A model generated the notes under the pieces. That model was not told the origin of the DNA. It saw only the letters and a program-made list of their open reading frames with translations, and did no database searches. A program made the translations under genes and the position numbers. DNA of 64,000 nt from Chaenocephalus aceratus (lineage: Eukaryota; Chordata; Actinopteri; Perciformes; Channichthyidae): positions 112,001 through 176,000 of the forward strand of contig JAMFTG010000309.1 of NCBI GenBank assembly GCA_023974075.1, written 5' to 3'. Positions 43,549-54,840 of this stretch are shown piece after piece (position 1 is the first letter of the stretch; each line of letters starts with the position of its first letter).

Positions 43549-44006
43549 GCTAACTGTCCCTTGAAGAATGTAATTTGGGTATCTCAATGTACTGTAGAAA
43601 CTGCAAAATGTGGCACCGGCATTGCTATAATTCTGGCCAGTAGGGGACTAGCCATACATTGCCCAATGGACGCATTTGAAAACCGTTTCTTCAGTTTGTT
43701 CTGAAGAAAAGCACAATCCTTTAATTCTATTTATTCTAATTCTATTCCATTTGTGGCTAAGCCGGCATTGCTGTAAAAGTATGTCGGCCGAAGAAATCGT
43801 AGCATTAAGTGGCAGAATAAGCCCAACCAAGGGGATCTTAACACATGATGCATAATTCCTAGGCTGGCAATTATTTAAGGGGTGACCCTTTGAACTGGCT
43901 AGCAGTGATCTAAACAATAACATAACGTGCTTTGTATTTATGTAAAGGATTTTGAGTAGTCAGCACAGGGTATTCTATTACAAACAAATATTGAATTATG
44001 GCTCAC
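43549..44006. other. Intron sequence of the aerolysin-like gene
   Basis: No repeats or genes recognised apart from the candidate donor at its upstream end. Confidence 0.35.
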
Positions 44007-44145
44007 CTTATTTGATATTTGAGTGTTGGTGAAGATAATCTGAAAGCGATTATTTTAGCAGCAGCATCAACTAATACGTTTAGGATACGGTTTAATGAAA
44101 TATGTGAATTACAAGCAAGTAGTTTCAACTAGTCTGTATATGAAT
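44007..44145 (-). other. Candidate non-coding exon 1, proximal (aerolysin-like gene)
   Basis: Ends in AATAAG|GTGAGC on the minus strand (donor at 44006), a strong donor. A TATA-like box (GCATAAATATTA) lies at 44170-44180 and a CCAAT box (TTAACCAATGAC) at ~44217-44228, at normal promoter distances. Would splice to the acceptor at 42112. Start position estimated from the TATA box. Confidence 0.45.
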
Positions 44146-44167
44146 GTTTATAATCAAAGACGATGCT

Positions 44168-44230
44168 CTAATATTTATGCTTCAGGCAGGCTCCACCCAT
44201 AATACTGAGGGTTCTTGTCATTGGTTAATA
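44168..44230 (-). promoter_or_regulatory. TATA/CCAAT promoter, proximal
   Basis: TATA-like GCATAAATATTAGAGCATC and CCAAT within TTAACCAATGACAAGAACC, 40 bp apart, facing the aerolysin-like gene. Confidence 0.45.
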
Positions 44231-44457
44231 CATTTCACAGGCTTTGTTGTTTTTATCCTACAGTTGACGGTAACTCGCACAATTTGAGTTGTGCTTTTTA
44301 TAACCTACTAAAATACTTGGAAAGTAGTTGCTCACCTGACCCGCGCTTTCCCAAACTTGCCTTGCTGTATAAATGGTATGCATCTCCTACACTGTGATGT
44401 CCTTCTAACTTTGTATCCAGTGGTTTTAGACTGATTATGCTGGCTGTCTTAAGTACG

Positions 44458-44501
44458 CACGCAATTTCAATGTTACATCAGATATTGGAGAAACACTTTA
44501 A
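44458..44501 (-). repeat. ~44-bp repeat shared with 42208-42251
   Basis: Second copy (CGCAATTTCAATGTTACATC), located between the distal and proximal promoters. Confidence 0.65.
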
Positions 44502-44658
44502 TTGAAAAGCTAGTTTTGATCAGTCTACTGAGACACACCATACAAATCAGAGTGGGAAGGAACGGTAATACACATTTATTTGCTAGTTTGTACATAATAC
44601 AATAATGCAAATCATAATGATAATAATTTGTATTATAACTACAATGATTGATCCTCAC

Positions 44659-44692
44659 CTTGTTTGAAGAGCTGGGAAATGTGGGAATGGTG
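44659..44692 (-). other. Candidate non-coding exon 1, distal copy
   Basis: Donor AAACAAG|GTGAGG on the minus strand at 44658. TATA box AGTATAAATGTTTGAGCATC at 44706-44725 and CCAAT box (CTAACCAATGGC) at ~44761-44772. It resembles the proximal set in order and wording (ATAAAT, GAGCATC, then donor). No coding exon of its own is visible before the proximal set. Confidence 0.4.
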
Positions 44693-44704
44693 ATGATCCC
44701 AGAT

Positions 44705-44775
44705 GATGCTCAAACATTTATACTTTTATCAGAACACACCCATGATTTTGACGCTTCTTGCCATTGGTTAGTGGA
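44705..44775 (-). promoter_or_regulatory. TATA/CCAAT promoter, distal copy
   Basis: TATA box in AGTATAAATGTTTGAGCATC and CCAAT within CTAACCAATGGCAAGAAGC. Same spacing and flanks as the proximal promoter. Confidence 0.45.
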
Positions 44776-46709
44776 AAAGAAAGGCTTTGTTTATTGGAGT
44801 AGCAAGTGTGGGGCAATGCAGAGTAAACATTCTTCATCATGTTGTTGCTTGTCTTGAATATGATGGCTAGGATTGTTGGGATCCGTCCTAATTTTCTCAA
44901 GAGATGAATAGTTGGTTAACAGGTTTTGCGCTTCCTGGCAAATGTCTAATGTATTATAGGGATGTGTAGATTAAGTAACGTAGGTTATGATGGGTCCAGG
45001 TGCCTTTCTTTGTGAATATATTACATATTTTAGTGAGTTCCCCAAAAATATTATTCTGAACGAGGACCACATTTCGTCAGTCCCTTTAATCAGTTTGTCA
45101 AAGTGTCAGTAGCGGTGACGTGCGGTGAGGTAAGTGGCAGGGGAGGCAGCCGGCGTCTCAAGATATTTACTATATTATTATATATAGCTAAACAATAAGC
45201 CAGAAAAAGATTAGGCGTATCCCAAAACCATGTCAAATGCAGTATGGCAAAAATGCATGCAACATACTTTGCAAGTGCAGCTGAAGTAGGTACCTACTAC
45301 AACTACAAAAAGTAATATGCAATTTGAGACAGCGTTAGCAAAGAACTTAGATGTTCTTCTATACTCGGGCATCAGTCGGCCAACCAACCCATGGCCATCA
45401 TTCATTATCATCAGCTGGGGCTGCTTCGGATCGAATCTGCTGGGGTCTCTGGTCTTTTGTTTTTTATTATAAACCCACGTTCTGATATCCATACTTATTC
45501 TTGAGCTGTTTTTTGGTTAAGCCAAACTGCTACCTAATGCAATGGCGAAAGTTTAACTAATCATTTAGAAAGAAAACTATACCGTTGTTTGCCCTGAGGT
45601 TCAAGTCTATAATAAGTTACTATTTAAATATTTCTCCTTTAAAAACGATAATACATAATAATAATACAATACAATACATAATACAATACAGGGTACATGA
45701 TCCTTATCTTTTAAATAACGTTAACTAAAGGGAACAATCTATTTGACACAGCTGAAGCTCTGGCCTTCCTTAAAAACTAACTAATTTAATAAAAATCACA
45801 GTTGCATTACACACAATGCACTGTTTTTTGAGAACACAAATTTGAATCGTAACTAATGTAATTTTTACATTCTGACGAAAAATAAAAATAATTATGAATA
45901 CAAATAAAATAAAAGAAGCCTCCCGTGAGTTACTACAAGCTATAAAGTAGATTTTAAACACGTTTTATAGAATAAAAGATCACTGCGGGACGTTGTAGAA
46001 TGCGTGTGTGCACCACGACAAAGGAGCCTCATTCACTTTACATTGGGGTTGTTTGCGTGGTGCCGACACGTAAATGTAACAAAGTTCGTGACTCCACCAC
46101 GCATTGTGGTGTAAAGGAGTCGTGGTGGAGTCACGCATTCTGGTGAGATCAGGTTGGTTCTTGTTCTCCTACATGATCCGTCACAGCGGCTCAATCTAGC
46201 AGCTCTGAGTACGGACACATGTTGAGACGTGTTGCTGCAGCTCACCTTCAGCTCTCTGAGAGATGGCTGATGTTATTTGTGTACTTAATTATATTTAAGT
46301 ACTTACAGTATGCAGAATTCTGAGTATTCTCTGAATCGGGTGCCTTTTGGGTCTTTATATCTTTGAAAAATGAAACCAAAATGTTTGGTCATAACATCAG
46401 GTAGTGGACTACATGTTCCCACCTCAGGCTCAACATATAAATAATTAGGCCTACGAGGAATTTCCTTGAACAAATTTAACAGGGTTGACGTTTTTGACAA
46501 AAAGTAAGCATGAGACCTTGTTTAGCTAAGATATGGCACCATGGAAGTCAAGGACATTACAACATTGTAATATTTTGCAAAACTATTAATTATTTACTAT
46601 TATTAATTCATACAACAGAGTTGAAATGTTGAGCTTGTCAATCTTAATCTGAAAATACAAAAACTGAAATATAGGTAAGAGAAGAAACTGACACTTGTGT
46701 GATGTAATT
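44776..46709. other. Non-coding; possible hAT end near 45107
   Basis: CAGTAGCGGTGACGTGCGGT at 45107 followed by GGGGAGGCAG resembles a Tip100-type hAT left end, without a right partner. AATACA-rich microsatellite-like DNA at ~45650-45690; TCCACCACG repeats at ~46093-46131. No gene supported. Confidence 0.35.
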
Positions 46710-47213
46710 CCCTCCCTGCAGATCACACATGGACTGACCCTCCCTGCAGATCACACATGGACTTACCCTCCCTGCAGATCACACATGGACTGACCCTCCC
46801 TGCAGATCACACATGGACTTACCCTCCCTGCAGATCACACATGGACTGACCCTCCCTGCAGATCACACATGGACTGACCCTCCCTGCAGATCACACATGG
46901 ACTTACCCTCCCTGCAGATCACACATGGACTGACCCTCCCTGCAGATCACACATGGACTTACCCTCCCTGCAGATCACACATGGACTGACCCTCCCTGCA
47001 GATCACACATGGACTTACCCTCCCTGCAGATCACACATGGACTGACCCTCCCTGCAGATCACACATGGACTGACCCTCCCTGCAGATCACACATGGACTG
47101 ACCCTCCCTGCAGATCACACATGGACTGACCCTCCCTGCAGATCACACATGGACTGACCCTCCCTGCAGATCACACATGGACTGACCCTCCCTGCAGATC
47201 ACACACGGACTGA
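46710..47213. repeat. 28-bp satellite, 18 units
   Basis: Unit CCCTCCCTGCAGATCACACA + TGGACTGA. One position near the end is G or T; by my reading the units run G T G T G G T G T G T G G G G G G G. The last unit has CACACGG. Alternation early on suggests growth as 56-bp pairs, later growth as single units. Each unit holds a PstI-type CTGCAG. No coding potential. Confidence 0.9.
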
Positions 47214-47700
47214 TCCATTATTTTAATAGGAGGGTAAATGGTGTGGCGTGACGGGGTTGAAAACAAACTGAGGGACAATATTGCAATTTCATAGATAATT
47301 CAAGTATTTTTTCAGAATTTCTTTTTGATCAGTTAAAGTTGACAAGCATAGGATTATATTAGCAGCAACATTTTGGGATAATTGGCCATTTTGATTTGTT
47401 TAATATTAAATTAATATGTAATAATGCTTAGTGAGGACATGCAAATATGTCTGTCTAAGACAACCATTTTTTTTAAAAACAAAATATATATTTAGTTTTA
47501 CATTGTAATGCAAAACAACCTGTTCCATTAATTCATTGCTTTAAAATACATTTTGTAGTTTCCTTTTATTTAAAATGGTTGAGGTAAGCTTGGGGGACTC
47601 AAAGGGCACCCGATTGTTTTATGAACACCTTGTTTCTCTTGTGCATTAGGAACACTTGTGTTAGGGCATGAATTAACAATAAATAGGTTATATACAGTAT
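47214..47700. other. Non-coding, no recognised feature
   Basis: AT-rich; nothing found. Confidence 0.4.
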
Positions 47701-47808
47701 AAAATACCACGTACTGTCCGCCCTCCCATGCCACCCTGGCATGACCTCTTGCCTCCCCTTTGCCCCCCCATGTAAAATGTTCTAGAACCGCCACTGTATG
47801 TACAGCAC
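47701..47808 (+). mobile_element. hAT (Tip100-type) 3' end
   Basis: CTGTCCGCCCTCCCATGCCA, CCCCTTTGCCCCCCCATGT, then GAACCGCCACTG at the end. GCCACTG pairs with the CAGTGGCGG start type seen at 751. It is a separate truncated copy. Confidence 0.5.
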
Positions 47809-47880
47809 ATTGGCTAGACCCAAAATCGTTTATAAATGTGCTATATAAATAACATTTGATTTGATTTGATTTATATAGAC
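47809..47880 (+). repeat. LINE 3' tail with TTTGA microsatellite
   Basis: TACAGCACATTGGCTAGACC, ATAAATGTGCTATATAAATA, then ATTTGATTTGATTTGATT. Typical 3' end of a fish L2/CR1-type LINE. Confidence 0.55.
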
Positions 47881-48529
47881 GCCGGAGGCGGGCAGCGTCA
47901 GGTAAAAAAAAGTTATTTAGCCTTCCCAAACCTGAGCCTCACGCGCCGCCTATGCTAGCACCACTCGATGCACTTTCAAAAAACGTGCTGCGTTGTGATT
48001 TAGTGGTTTCTATGCAACGCGGAGTGTTGCGTTCATGGTCTGTACTAGTGTAGGAATTTGGCTACGGGAGGCTAGCTGGGCCACTCGGGAGTTGGTTCTG
48101 GGCCGCATCTGGCCCGCGGGCCGCTATTTGAATAGGCCTGTAATAGAGGGTAACAGGTTGCAGAGAAGGCCTAGCCCGGCACAGGGAGTGTGGAATGTAG
48201 CCACTGACCTACTCCTATACCTCTAACCAATTCAGGTTCCAGTGGGGACCTCTCTCCCTGCGTGCCTCTCCAGCTCTGCTTCCTACTTCTTACTTGCTAC
48301 CCTTTTCCCTCAACCTATCCTAAGGGAGTGCATGTACGTAGACACGTTAGTCTAGCTGCTATAGGCTTGGACTGTTGAGGAGGGCACCTTACTCCGTCTT
48401 TCTGGCTGTTTGTACCTGTGTACTCATGTTCCGAATAACCCAGCTTCCCCCAAATCTCTTTTTTGTGTCCATATCTACGGCGGGATCCTGAGTCGAGGCT
48501 AATCATGTTGCTGTGGTCGTGTGTCCTGG

Positions 48530-48662
48530 ATCCTGAGTCCTGAGCACTGGATCTGAGTCCTGGATCCTCTATCCTGAGTCCTGGATCCTCTATCCTGAGT
48601 CCTGGATCCTCTATCCTGAGTCCTGGATCCTCTATCCTGAGCACTGGATCTGAGTCCTGGAC
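48530..48662. repeat. 21-bp minisatellite (~6 units)
   Basis: GTCCTGGATCCTCTATCCTGA repeated, with related GAGCACTGGATCTGA units on both sides. Just before a LINE-tail-type repeat. Confidence 0.8.
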
Positions 48663-49175
48663 TTCGAGTCATGGCTGAACCTGTCTCTGCGGTCCTGCCA
48701 GACTCTCACCATACTACTTCCCTGATGGCTCCTACAGGACTGTTGATATCCTCGTGGATTCATCTTCTTATTACAGACACATGCATTTCCAAACATCTGG
48801 ACTACCTATGTTGCAAATGTATTATCTCTTGCATTTACACACGGCATCTGTTGCTCACGTATGTGACCAACAGAGGGATCCCTCCTCTGTTGCTCTCCCT
48901 GAACTTTCTCCCATGTTCCCTTTAAACTGTGGGTTTTCTCTGGAAGTTTTTCCTTGTATGATGTGAGGGTCTAAGGACAGAGGGTCTGAGGACAGAGGGT
49001 CTGAGGACAGAGGGTCTAAGGACAGAGGGTCTGAGGACAGAGGGTCTGAGGACAGAGGATCTGAGGACAGAGGGTGTCGTATTGTCATACTGATATTCTG
49101 TACAAACTGTGAAGTCCACTGAGACAAATGTAACATTTGTGATATTGGGCTATAAATAAACATTGATTGATTGAT
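48663..49175 (+). repeat. Fish LINE/SINE-type repeat with internal 15-bp minisatellite
   Basis: Order: CATGGCTGAACCTGTCTCTG, CTATGTTGCAAATGTATTAT, GGGATCCCTCCTCTGTTGCT, GAAGTTTTTCCTTGTATGAT, then GAGGGTCTAAGGACAGAGG repeats (48966-49078, about seven 15-bp units), GTGATATTGGGCTATAAATA and the tail TTGATTGATTGATTGA. It is the 3' part of a widespread fish LINE. The normal element has one GGACAGAGG unit. Confidence 0.6.
48966..49078. repeat. 15-bp minisatellite in the LINE tail
   Basis: GGTCTGAGGACAGAG units, some with TAAGG in place of TGAGG, or GGATCTG in place of GGGTCTG. Confidence 0.8.
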
Positions 49176-49176
49176 T

Positions 49177-49177
<1 letters not shown>

Positions 49178-49211
<34 letters not shown>
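49178..49211. repeat. CA microsatellite
   Basis: About 16 CA dinucleotides following the TTGA tail. Confidence 0.9.
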
Positions 49212-49215
<4 letters not shown>

Positions 49216-49506
49216 GGGTGTTTGTATCAGTTCTGTGGAAGTCACACACCCTGACAGTTTCATTGGAAGAACATTGAGAAATAATTGTTGTGCAAGAAGT
49301 AATAAAAGCAGGAATGTACAACACACACAGGTGCGGGAACCTCTCCCTTTCTCACGCTGCATGAAACAATGTATCATACCTTCTCACAGGTGTGAGCTCT
49401 GTGCCGAGAAAGAACAACCTCTCACTTTCTCGCAGTAAATGGCCCTCCATTACTGTCTCTCATGTAGTTATATTTGTGCCTTGCTCACATGTGACTCATT
49501 GACACA

Positions 49507-49755
49507 ATGAGGAGGCAATTTTCTGTCAGAGAGGCTCTGGACAAATGTTTTGAACCAGATGAAGAGGAGATTGAACCAGACATAGAGGACGATGTCTCAG
49601 AAATGGAAGACAACAGCTATCCAGACTATGAGCCAGACCAACAGACCAGGAAGAGGCCCCTGAGGGAGAGGCCCCTGAGGGAGAGCCCCCTGAGGGAGAG
49701 GCCCCTGAGGGAGAGGAGCCCTGAGGGAGAGGCCCCTGAGGGAGAGGAGCCCTGA
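49507..49755 (+). CDS. Acidic 82-residue ORF, possible piggyBac transposase start
   Basis: MRRQFSVREALDKCF followed by a strongly acidic stretch (EPDEEEIEPDIEDDVSEMED). The pattern R-R-x-F-x-x-x-E-A-L plus an acidic tract resembles N-termini of fish piggyBac transposases. The end is a 15-bp repeat (GAGGCCCCTGAGGGA, ~49652-49755) that fills the frame with RPLRE units up to the TGA. No catalytic domain follows. It may be a fragment of a transposase whose remainder was lost; low support. Confidence 0.3.
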   Translation: MRRQFSVREALDKCFEPDEEEIEPDIEDDVSEMEDNSYPDYEPDQQTRKRPLRERPLRESPLRERPLRERSPEGEAPEGEEP

Positions 49756-50489
49756 ATATGTAATGTTGTCTAAATGTTCATTGAGGAAAACAGTATCGGT
49801 GTCTTATTTTATATGTTTATATAAAATGCAACAAGCTGCAACAATGTCAGGCATATGGTTATAACTAAGGTCAACGTAATAGCTTTAATGAACAACGCCT
49901 TGGTCCAAAAGCTTTTTCAACCACCACCCTCGCAGAACAAAGTGTGTTAGAAAAGGGACTGTGTTCTACTGTAAGTTAACAACCCTGGCAGAATCCTTTC
50001 ATTAACCAGTCAGTTACATTTTACAGTTCGATGTGTGTGCCGCGAGCTCCACTCCATCAACCTAAAACAATAACAATGGCCGAACGTCTCATTTTAATGA
50101 TGTAGCAATGCGACAACTTTGTTCAGCAGTGACATACAAGAAAGTAACTCGCAGACTTGGGTCGTGTGTGTGAACGGCGGCAACGCGGTTCTTTCCTGGG
50201 ACCAGAGTGCGGTCTGAATGGGTCCAACGGGAAAACCTGGGGTGCCTGTGTGAAAGGTGTATACTATACACAGAGAGGTGCACACATAGACTCTAGGTAG
50301 TGCTTGGGCACCTGCCCGTTTTGCCCTCTGGACAGCAATGTGCCCTTTTGAAAGTTCGTTTTTTTATTGTATTTGTTTACAGTGTACTGTATGCGGCTCA
50401 TGGTAACATCGATCAATTCTGGATTAAAAGCTTCTAATATATACAGCAATGCCCCAAATGCGCGTTGTAATGTTGTCAGACATCCCCAC
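49756..50489. other. Non-coding, no recognised feature
   Basis: Small frames only; nothing with domain-like sequence. Confidence 0.35.
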
Positions 50490-50621
50490 ACGTGCCCCGC
50501 GGCACTCCCGTACGTGCCCTGGCTGCAGCCCCTCCCTTCCCTGCTCTCAACGTGAACGCGCAGCGCGCAGAGTCAGTCAGACAGGCCACGGCAGGTGTGT
50601 GGTGCAGCAGCACGCAGCAAC
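50490..50621 (+). promoter_or_regulatory. CpG-rich candidate promoter
   Basis: CACACGTGCCCCGCGGCACT, an E-box (CACGTG), CTCCCGTACGTGCCCTGG and CGTGAACGCGCAGCGCGCAG stand out from AT-rich surroundings. Precedes a short coding-like exon with a perfect donor. Confidence 0.4.
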
Positions 50622-50650
50622 ATGATTAAAAGTGCCCGAGTGATGACCAA
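50622..50650 (+). CDS. Candidate first coding exon of an unidentified gene
   Basis: ATG at 50622 opens MIKSARVMTK; after 29 bases comes AA|GTAAGTAA, a consensus donor. The CpG-rich stretch before it fits a 5' UTR and promoter. Too short to assign a family; the basic, Ser/Arg-containing start could be a mitochondrial presequence, but that is only a suggestion. No following exon is recognised before the duplication at 55660. It may continue beyond or be a truncated copy. Confidence 0.35.
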
Positions 50651-51254
50651 GTAAGTAACCACCAGGTAGCAAATACAACGAGTGTATTGTTTAGTCCCCT
50701 AAATCAGATGCCAAACTAAACTATAACTTCACTTCTTTTCTTGCATCCATCCATTTAGTCTCGTTGTGCACTTTTGAAAATAGCAGATCTACACGCTCAC
50801 AATGCGTCATTATGCTAAGGCTGAGGTGATTAAATGTATATTTTGTAATAATCTTAATCAAAATCTACATAGTAACTAACTAAAGTTTTCAAATAATTGT
50901 AGTGGAGTAAAGGTAGAATATTTGCATCTGAGATGTAGTGGAGTAGAAGTAAATGTATTGAAAATGGGAAATACTCAAGTAAAGTAAAAATGCTTCAAAA
51001 AGTACAATATAAGTAACCTTATAGGTTTACTCTAATGCTGCCGTTAAATGTTTCTTGGAGATTAACCCTTAATTATCATGCACAGCAGAGCAGTACATTG
51101 ATTTAGCTCATTTGCATTTACCACTTGTAGAATAATGCCAAGGAGAGACAGGATAAGAAAAGAAAAACAAAGAGACAGCAAGCAGCCCGGGGAAGCAGCT
51201 CTCTGCTCTCCTGGGTAAAGCAGCCTGAGCCTAGCAGCAAGGAAGATGCAACAC
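50651..51254. other. Non-coding; MITE-like AAGTAAA words near 50900-51010
   Basis: GTAGTGGAGTAAAGGTAGAA and AATACTCAAGTAAAGTAAAA at ~50900-50990 are the end of the same hAT MITE type as 32908, in a diverged copy. Confidence 0.4.
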
Positions 51255-51505
51255 ACTCTCACTCCCTAAGCGTCCAATAGCGACGTTTGGTCAGTGTCCG
51301 TGGCGTCCAATTGTGACGCTCCTAGGCTCCTTCAGCGTCATAAAGGGACGCAAATAGCTTTCAACTGATTGCAATGTATTCCCATCTGCGTCGGGATTTG
51401 ACGCTCATGGAAGCACGGCATTCGTTTATGCCGGCTGCCCTTAAAGGCAATGTGAGCGTCCATTCCCATTGGATAACGGAGAATTGTACACCCGGAAGTA
51501 AGTAT
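51255..51505. repeat. Dispersed fish repeat (GCGTCCAATAGCGACG type)
   Basis: Repeated GCGTCCAAT, GCGTCATAAAGGGACGC and GACGCTC words, ending AATGTGAGCGTCCATTCCCA. Known type of fish repeat with many GACGC words; ends not defined. Confidence 0.4.
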
Positions 51506-52169
51506 TCCTCTTACTGTCGATTGATTTTACAGTGATATCTGCACTACTCATCGACTAAAAAACACCAGATTATCCTTGTTAATTACACAACATTGATTGG
51601 TTTAAATTGTGTGCAATACTTTTGTATTTTTCCCCTTCGATTCGGAGAAACAAATATTTTTTCTGAGTAAAGGATGGCAGAAGACACTACACTACCCAGA
51701 ATCCCCAGCTAGTCTATGTCACATGATCTTCAAATTTCTCCCTGCAGAAAAAGAAAACATGGCCGAAATTCGTTTTATTCTCGGTAGAAAATGCCTATTT
51801 TAAAGTTAGTTTGGCCATTAAAATGCGTTTTGATGTCATTTGATGCGAGAAATATGAGTTGTTATTTCAGATTATGTGTGCAGTGGATGTACATGATCTT
51901 TAGTTTGCTAGTTATTACGAAGATTACTTCAGGAAATCGCGACATTTTCATTGTTACCAAGGTGGTTGCAAGGGACGCTGCTATCGATATTATTTCTGTT
52001 ATGTTGTGTAACTGTTTAATGGTGTTATCTTTATTGCTACCCCCTTCCCCGTCAATGTATAGTGTTGGTCCACAGCCTAAACATATTAGTTTAACAAAAT
52101 CCGTATCTAAAGATAGCCTACGTTATTTTCCCCCTGTGCAATTCCAGGCTCACATCGTTATTAACAAAT
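51506..52169. other. Non-coding, unassigned ORF
   Basis: A 135-residue frame at 51791-52198 is hydrophobic in its middle but shows no known domain and runs into the next repeat. Not supported as a gene. Confidence 0.35.
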
Positions 52170-52570
52170 ACCGGAAACAGACCGAAAACATTTTTTAAAA
52201 ATAATAATAATACCTTATTCCGAGTGTGCTTGCTTTTCTCTTTGAAAGTCATCACATAACGGCATTGTAATACACGGTTTGGCTGCATTACATATTACAT
52301 ATCTGCCGTAGTTCTGTATTTATAGAGCCCTGATGAGAAGACAAACATAAGGAACTGAAAACGTGACGTGGATCATAAATATATCAGCCATTAAACAACA
52401 TCGTACATTTATTTTCACACAATACGTCTCCTTGCAGTATCAACACTAATTTGGCTCACTTTTATATTTGATCCAATTGGTAGATAGGCTGTATTTACAC
52501 CATAAAGGTGCACACCTGATATAAAGGGACACCTGGTGGTTAAAGCATGTTATTGAATTTCATTATTTGT
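52170..52570 (+). repeat. Second copy of the 16195-16610 repeat
   Basis: Starts after ACCGGAAACAGACC and ends CACCTGGTGGTTAAAGCA. An 8-bp stretch (CTCTAGAC region) present at ~16365 is missing here. Confidence 0.6.
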
Positions 52571-53685
52571 ATTATTAGATATTAATACGATCCCTATAAA
52601 GTATATTCATTACTCGTTATTCTCTACTAATAGTTAATTAAAGACTGTATGTAATGACTATTTTGCACATCCCTTTCAAGATTTCAAGATTTTCTAAGGT
52701 TTATTGACATATCATATAGGCCTACACAACTGTGGTGTAGTTCTGCACTGAATGAAAAACTTGGGTTGCAGGTTCCTCAGTAGTGCATTACAAGACATCT
52801 ATCAATATGTGTGCATACCTCCAGCAATGTTAACTATGTTGAAGCACTTATTTTAACTAATATTATACATAATGTATTATACTCTTATAAGATGTATGTA
52901 GATATTTCATCTCCGGCCTTGTCAGGTATTGAACAATCAATAACTAAAGAACACAGAATTGTTGAATATAAAACACAGAATTTGTGTGATTATACTAAAT
53001 GATTTACAAATAAACACCACTGCATTACAACTGTTACACATGCTGATGTAATGCAAATGTTCCAACTTGGGATCAATAAAGTATATCTTATCTTAAGCTG
53101 ATCGATGGCTACTGCCATATTTGCAAAATGTGCCTCTGAACCTTGACAAGTGCATGTTTCAGGCTTATCAATTAATGTAATGTAATGTTATCACAGGGGT
53201 CACACACATAAGACCAGCTGTTAAATAAAGCTCTTCTGACCTTAGCTGTCGTGTGAGTATATATTAATACTGCCCATAATGGGCACAAGCAATTTTCACC
53301 CATTTATTAATTATATGTTTTAAATGTGAGTGTTTCCTATCCCCTAAACCTCCAGGGATGTACACAGTTTAATACTGGCAACTTCTTATTATGGGAAATA
53401 CGAAAACGTCTTTTAAAACTACAACTCCCAGTAAAGACGTGCCATAGAGAACATGTTGCGAAACAGAATAGCCAGCATGTGTAGTTCTGGGGACGGGGTG
53501 GGGGAGGGGGGGCGCGGTGCAGACATGAAGCTACTTGCCAAATGACAAAAAAACAACAACTATGTGGTAGGGTGTTGAATTTTGGCCATGACAGTTAAAG
53601 TCTGGTGAGTCTTAATGTTGTCATGCATTGCATTGCCTTACCCAAATAATTGAAATAAACATCATATTCTATATTGTTTGTATTC
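52571..53685. other. Non-coding; LINE/SINE tail at ~53060-53096
   Basis: GGGATCAATAAAGTATATCT followed by TATCTTA is a fish LINE/SINE 3' tail. ~53440-53530 is G-rich (GGGGACGGGGTGGGGGAGGG). No gene. Confidence 0.4.
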
Positions 53686-54010
53686 TAGGCAGCTACAGCA
53701 GGCTCAGGGAAGCAGCCCCCTGCTGTCCTGCAATATTCCATCTAAGATGAGGGAGACAAATCCATAGAAAATATCTCTGAGTCAGACACAGATGAAGCAG
53801 AAATGTCAGAGTCCAGAGCAGCACCATGTTCAGAAACAGTGCTCTCTGATGATGACCAAAATGAGGGAGAGATGGAAGGAGTAACCAAAAACCGAAAAGA
53901 AACTAACAAAATCCGCCATTATCCGGCAAATGTTCGCGCACAATTTCGGCGCACGCACGCTTCGCGCGCGGGCGACCGCCAGACCGCCACGACGACTCAG
54001 AAGGTGCCCT
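53686..54010 (+). other. Acidic coding-like stretch, unassigned
   Basis: Fragments ISESDTDEAEMSES and LSDDDQNEGEMEGVTKN (from ~53770) are strongly acidic, as in N-termini of piggyBac transposases or of nuclear proteins. A stop interrupts before it (near 53768), and no domain follows. Confidence 0.25.
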
Positions 54011-54445
54011 TTTTTTTTCTCTTGAGCACCTGCCCCTATAAATGTCTGTGCACGCCACTGACTATACAGTCTATTAGGCCTATATTGGAGAAACCCGGTC
54101 CAGTGATGGTCAAATTGAGGCATTCAAAAGGTACAACTTGTTTTTTTTTGTGGAGAGAAACTCTATATACTGTGTCTGGATACAGAAACCTAACCTATAG
54201 TTCAGTCCAAACCCTTTTTTTGACGTTTTATCCTTTCTATGTTAAGAGAAAGGAGAGAGGGGGGGTGTTCACTTTCAATTCCCTCTCTCCCCTTCACACC
54301 TTCACATGAACTTGAAGTTCTCTGTCAGCAGACACACATCTCAGGTGGCTATACAGTGGCTTGCAAAGTGCTCGACCCCATGAAACTTATCAGATTTGTC
54401 TGGATTGCAAATTATACTTATATAAAGGGTTAGGGTTACCTAACC

Positions 54446-54447
54446 AG

Positions 54448-54507
<60 letters not shown>

Positions 54508-54508
54508 G
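54446..54508. repeat. AAT microsatellite
   Basis: About 20 AAT units. Confidence 0.9.
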
Positions 54509-54840
54509 GTATCTAACCAGAGTATTCTACTTGCAGGTGAACTTATTCTTTAAAATAAACAAATAAAATCATTACAAACGGAGCTGTGCTTTTTTGTCCT
54601 TTTTGAGAAGTATGAACCTTTATTTTCGCATTAGAAGATTTATTTTTCTTATATTTTTTCTGGAACTTTACCCTGCCATTGTTTTGAGTATGTAATTACC
54701 GCCCCCAGGTGGTGGCACTAGGGAACTGTAGTAGGTCAGTTGATGGGTGAGAGACAGACACCACCTCTATCCCCAATGTCTCATCATTGTTGTATTGGTG
54801 TTCGAAAAGCACAAAACAGAACAAATGTGTTGGCTTAGGG

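Noticed and set aside
46710..47213. CRISPR-like array
   Set aside because: Units are directly adjacent with no unique spacers, and the DNA is vertebrate. Plain satellite.
53803..54309. 168-residue ORF
   Set aside because: Only the acidic first part looks coding; the rest runs through low-complexity and repeat DNA.
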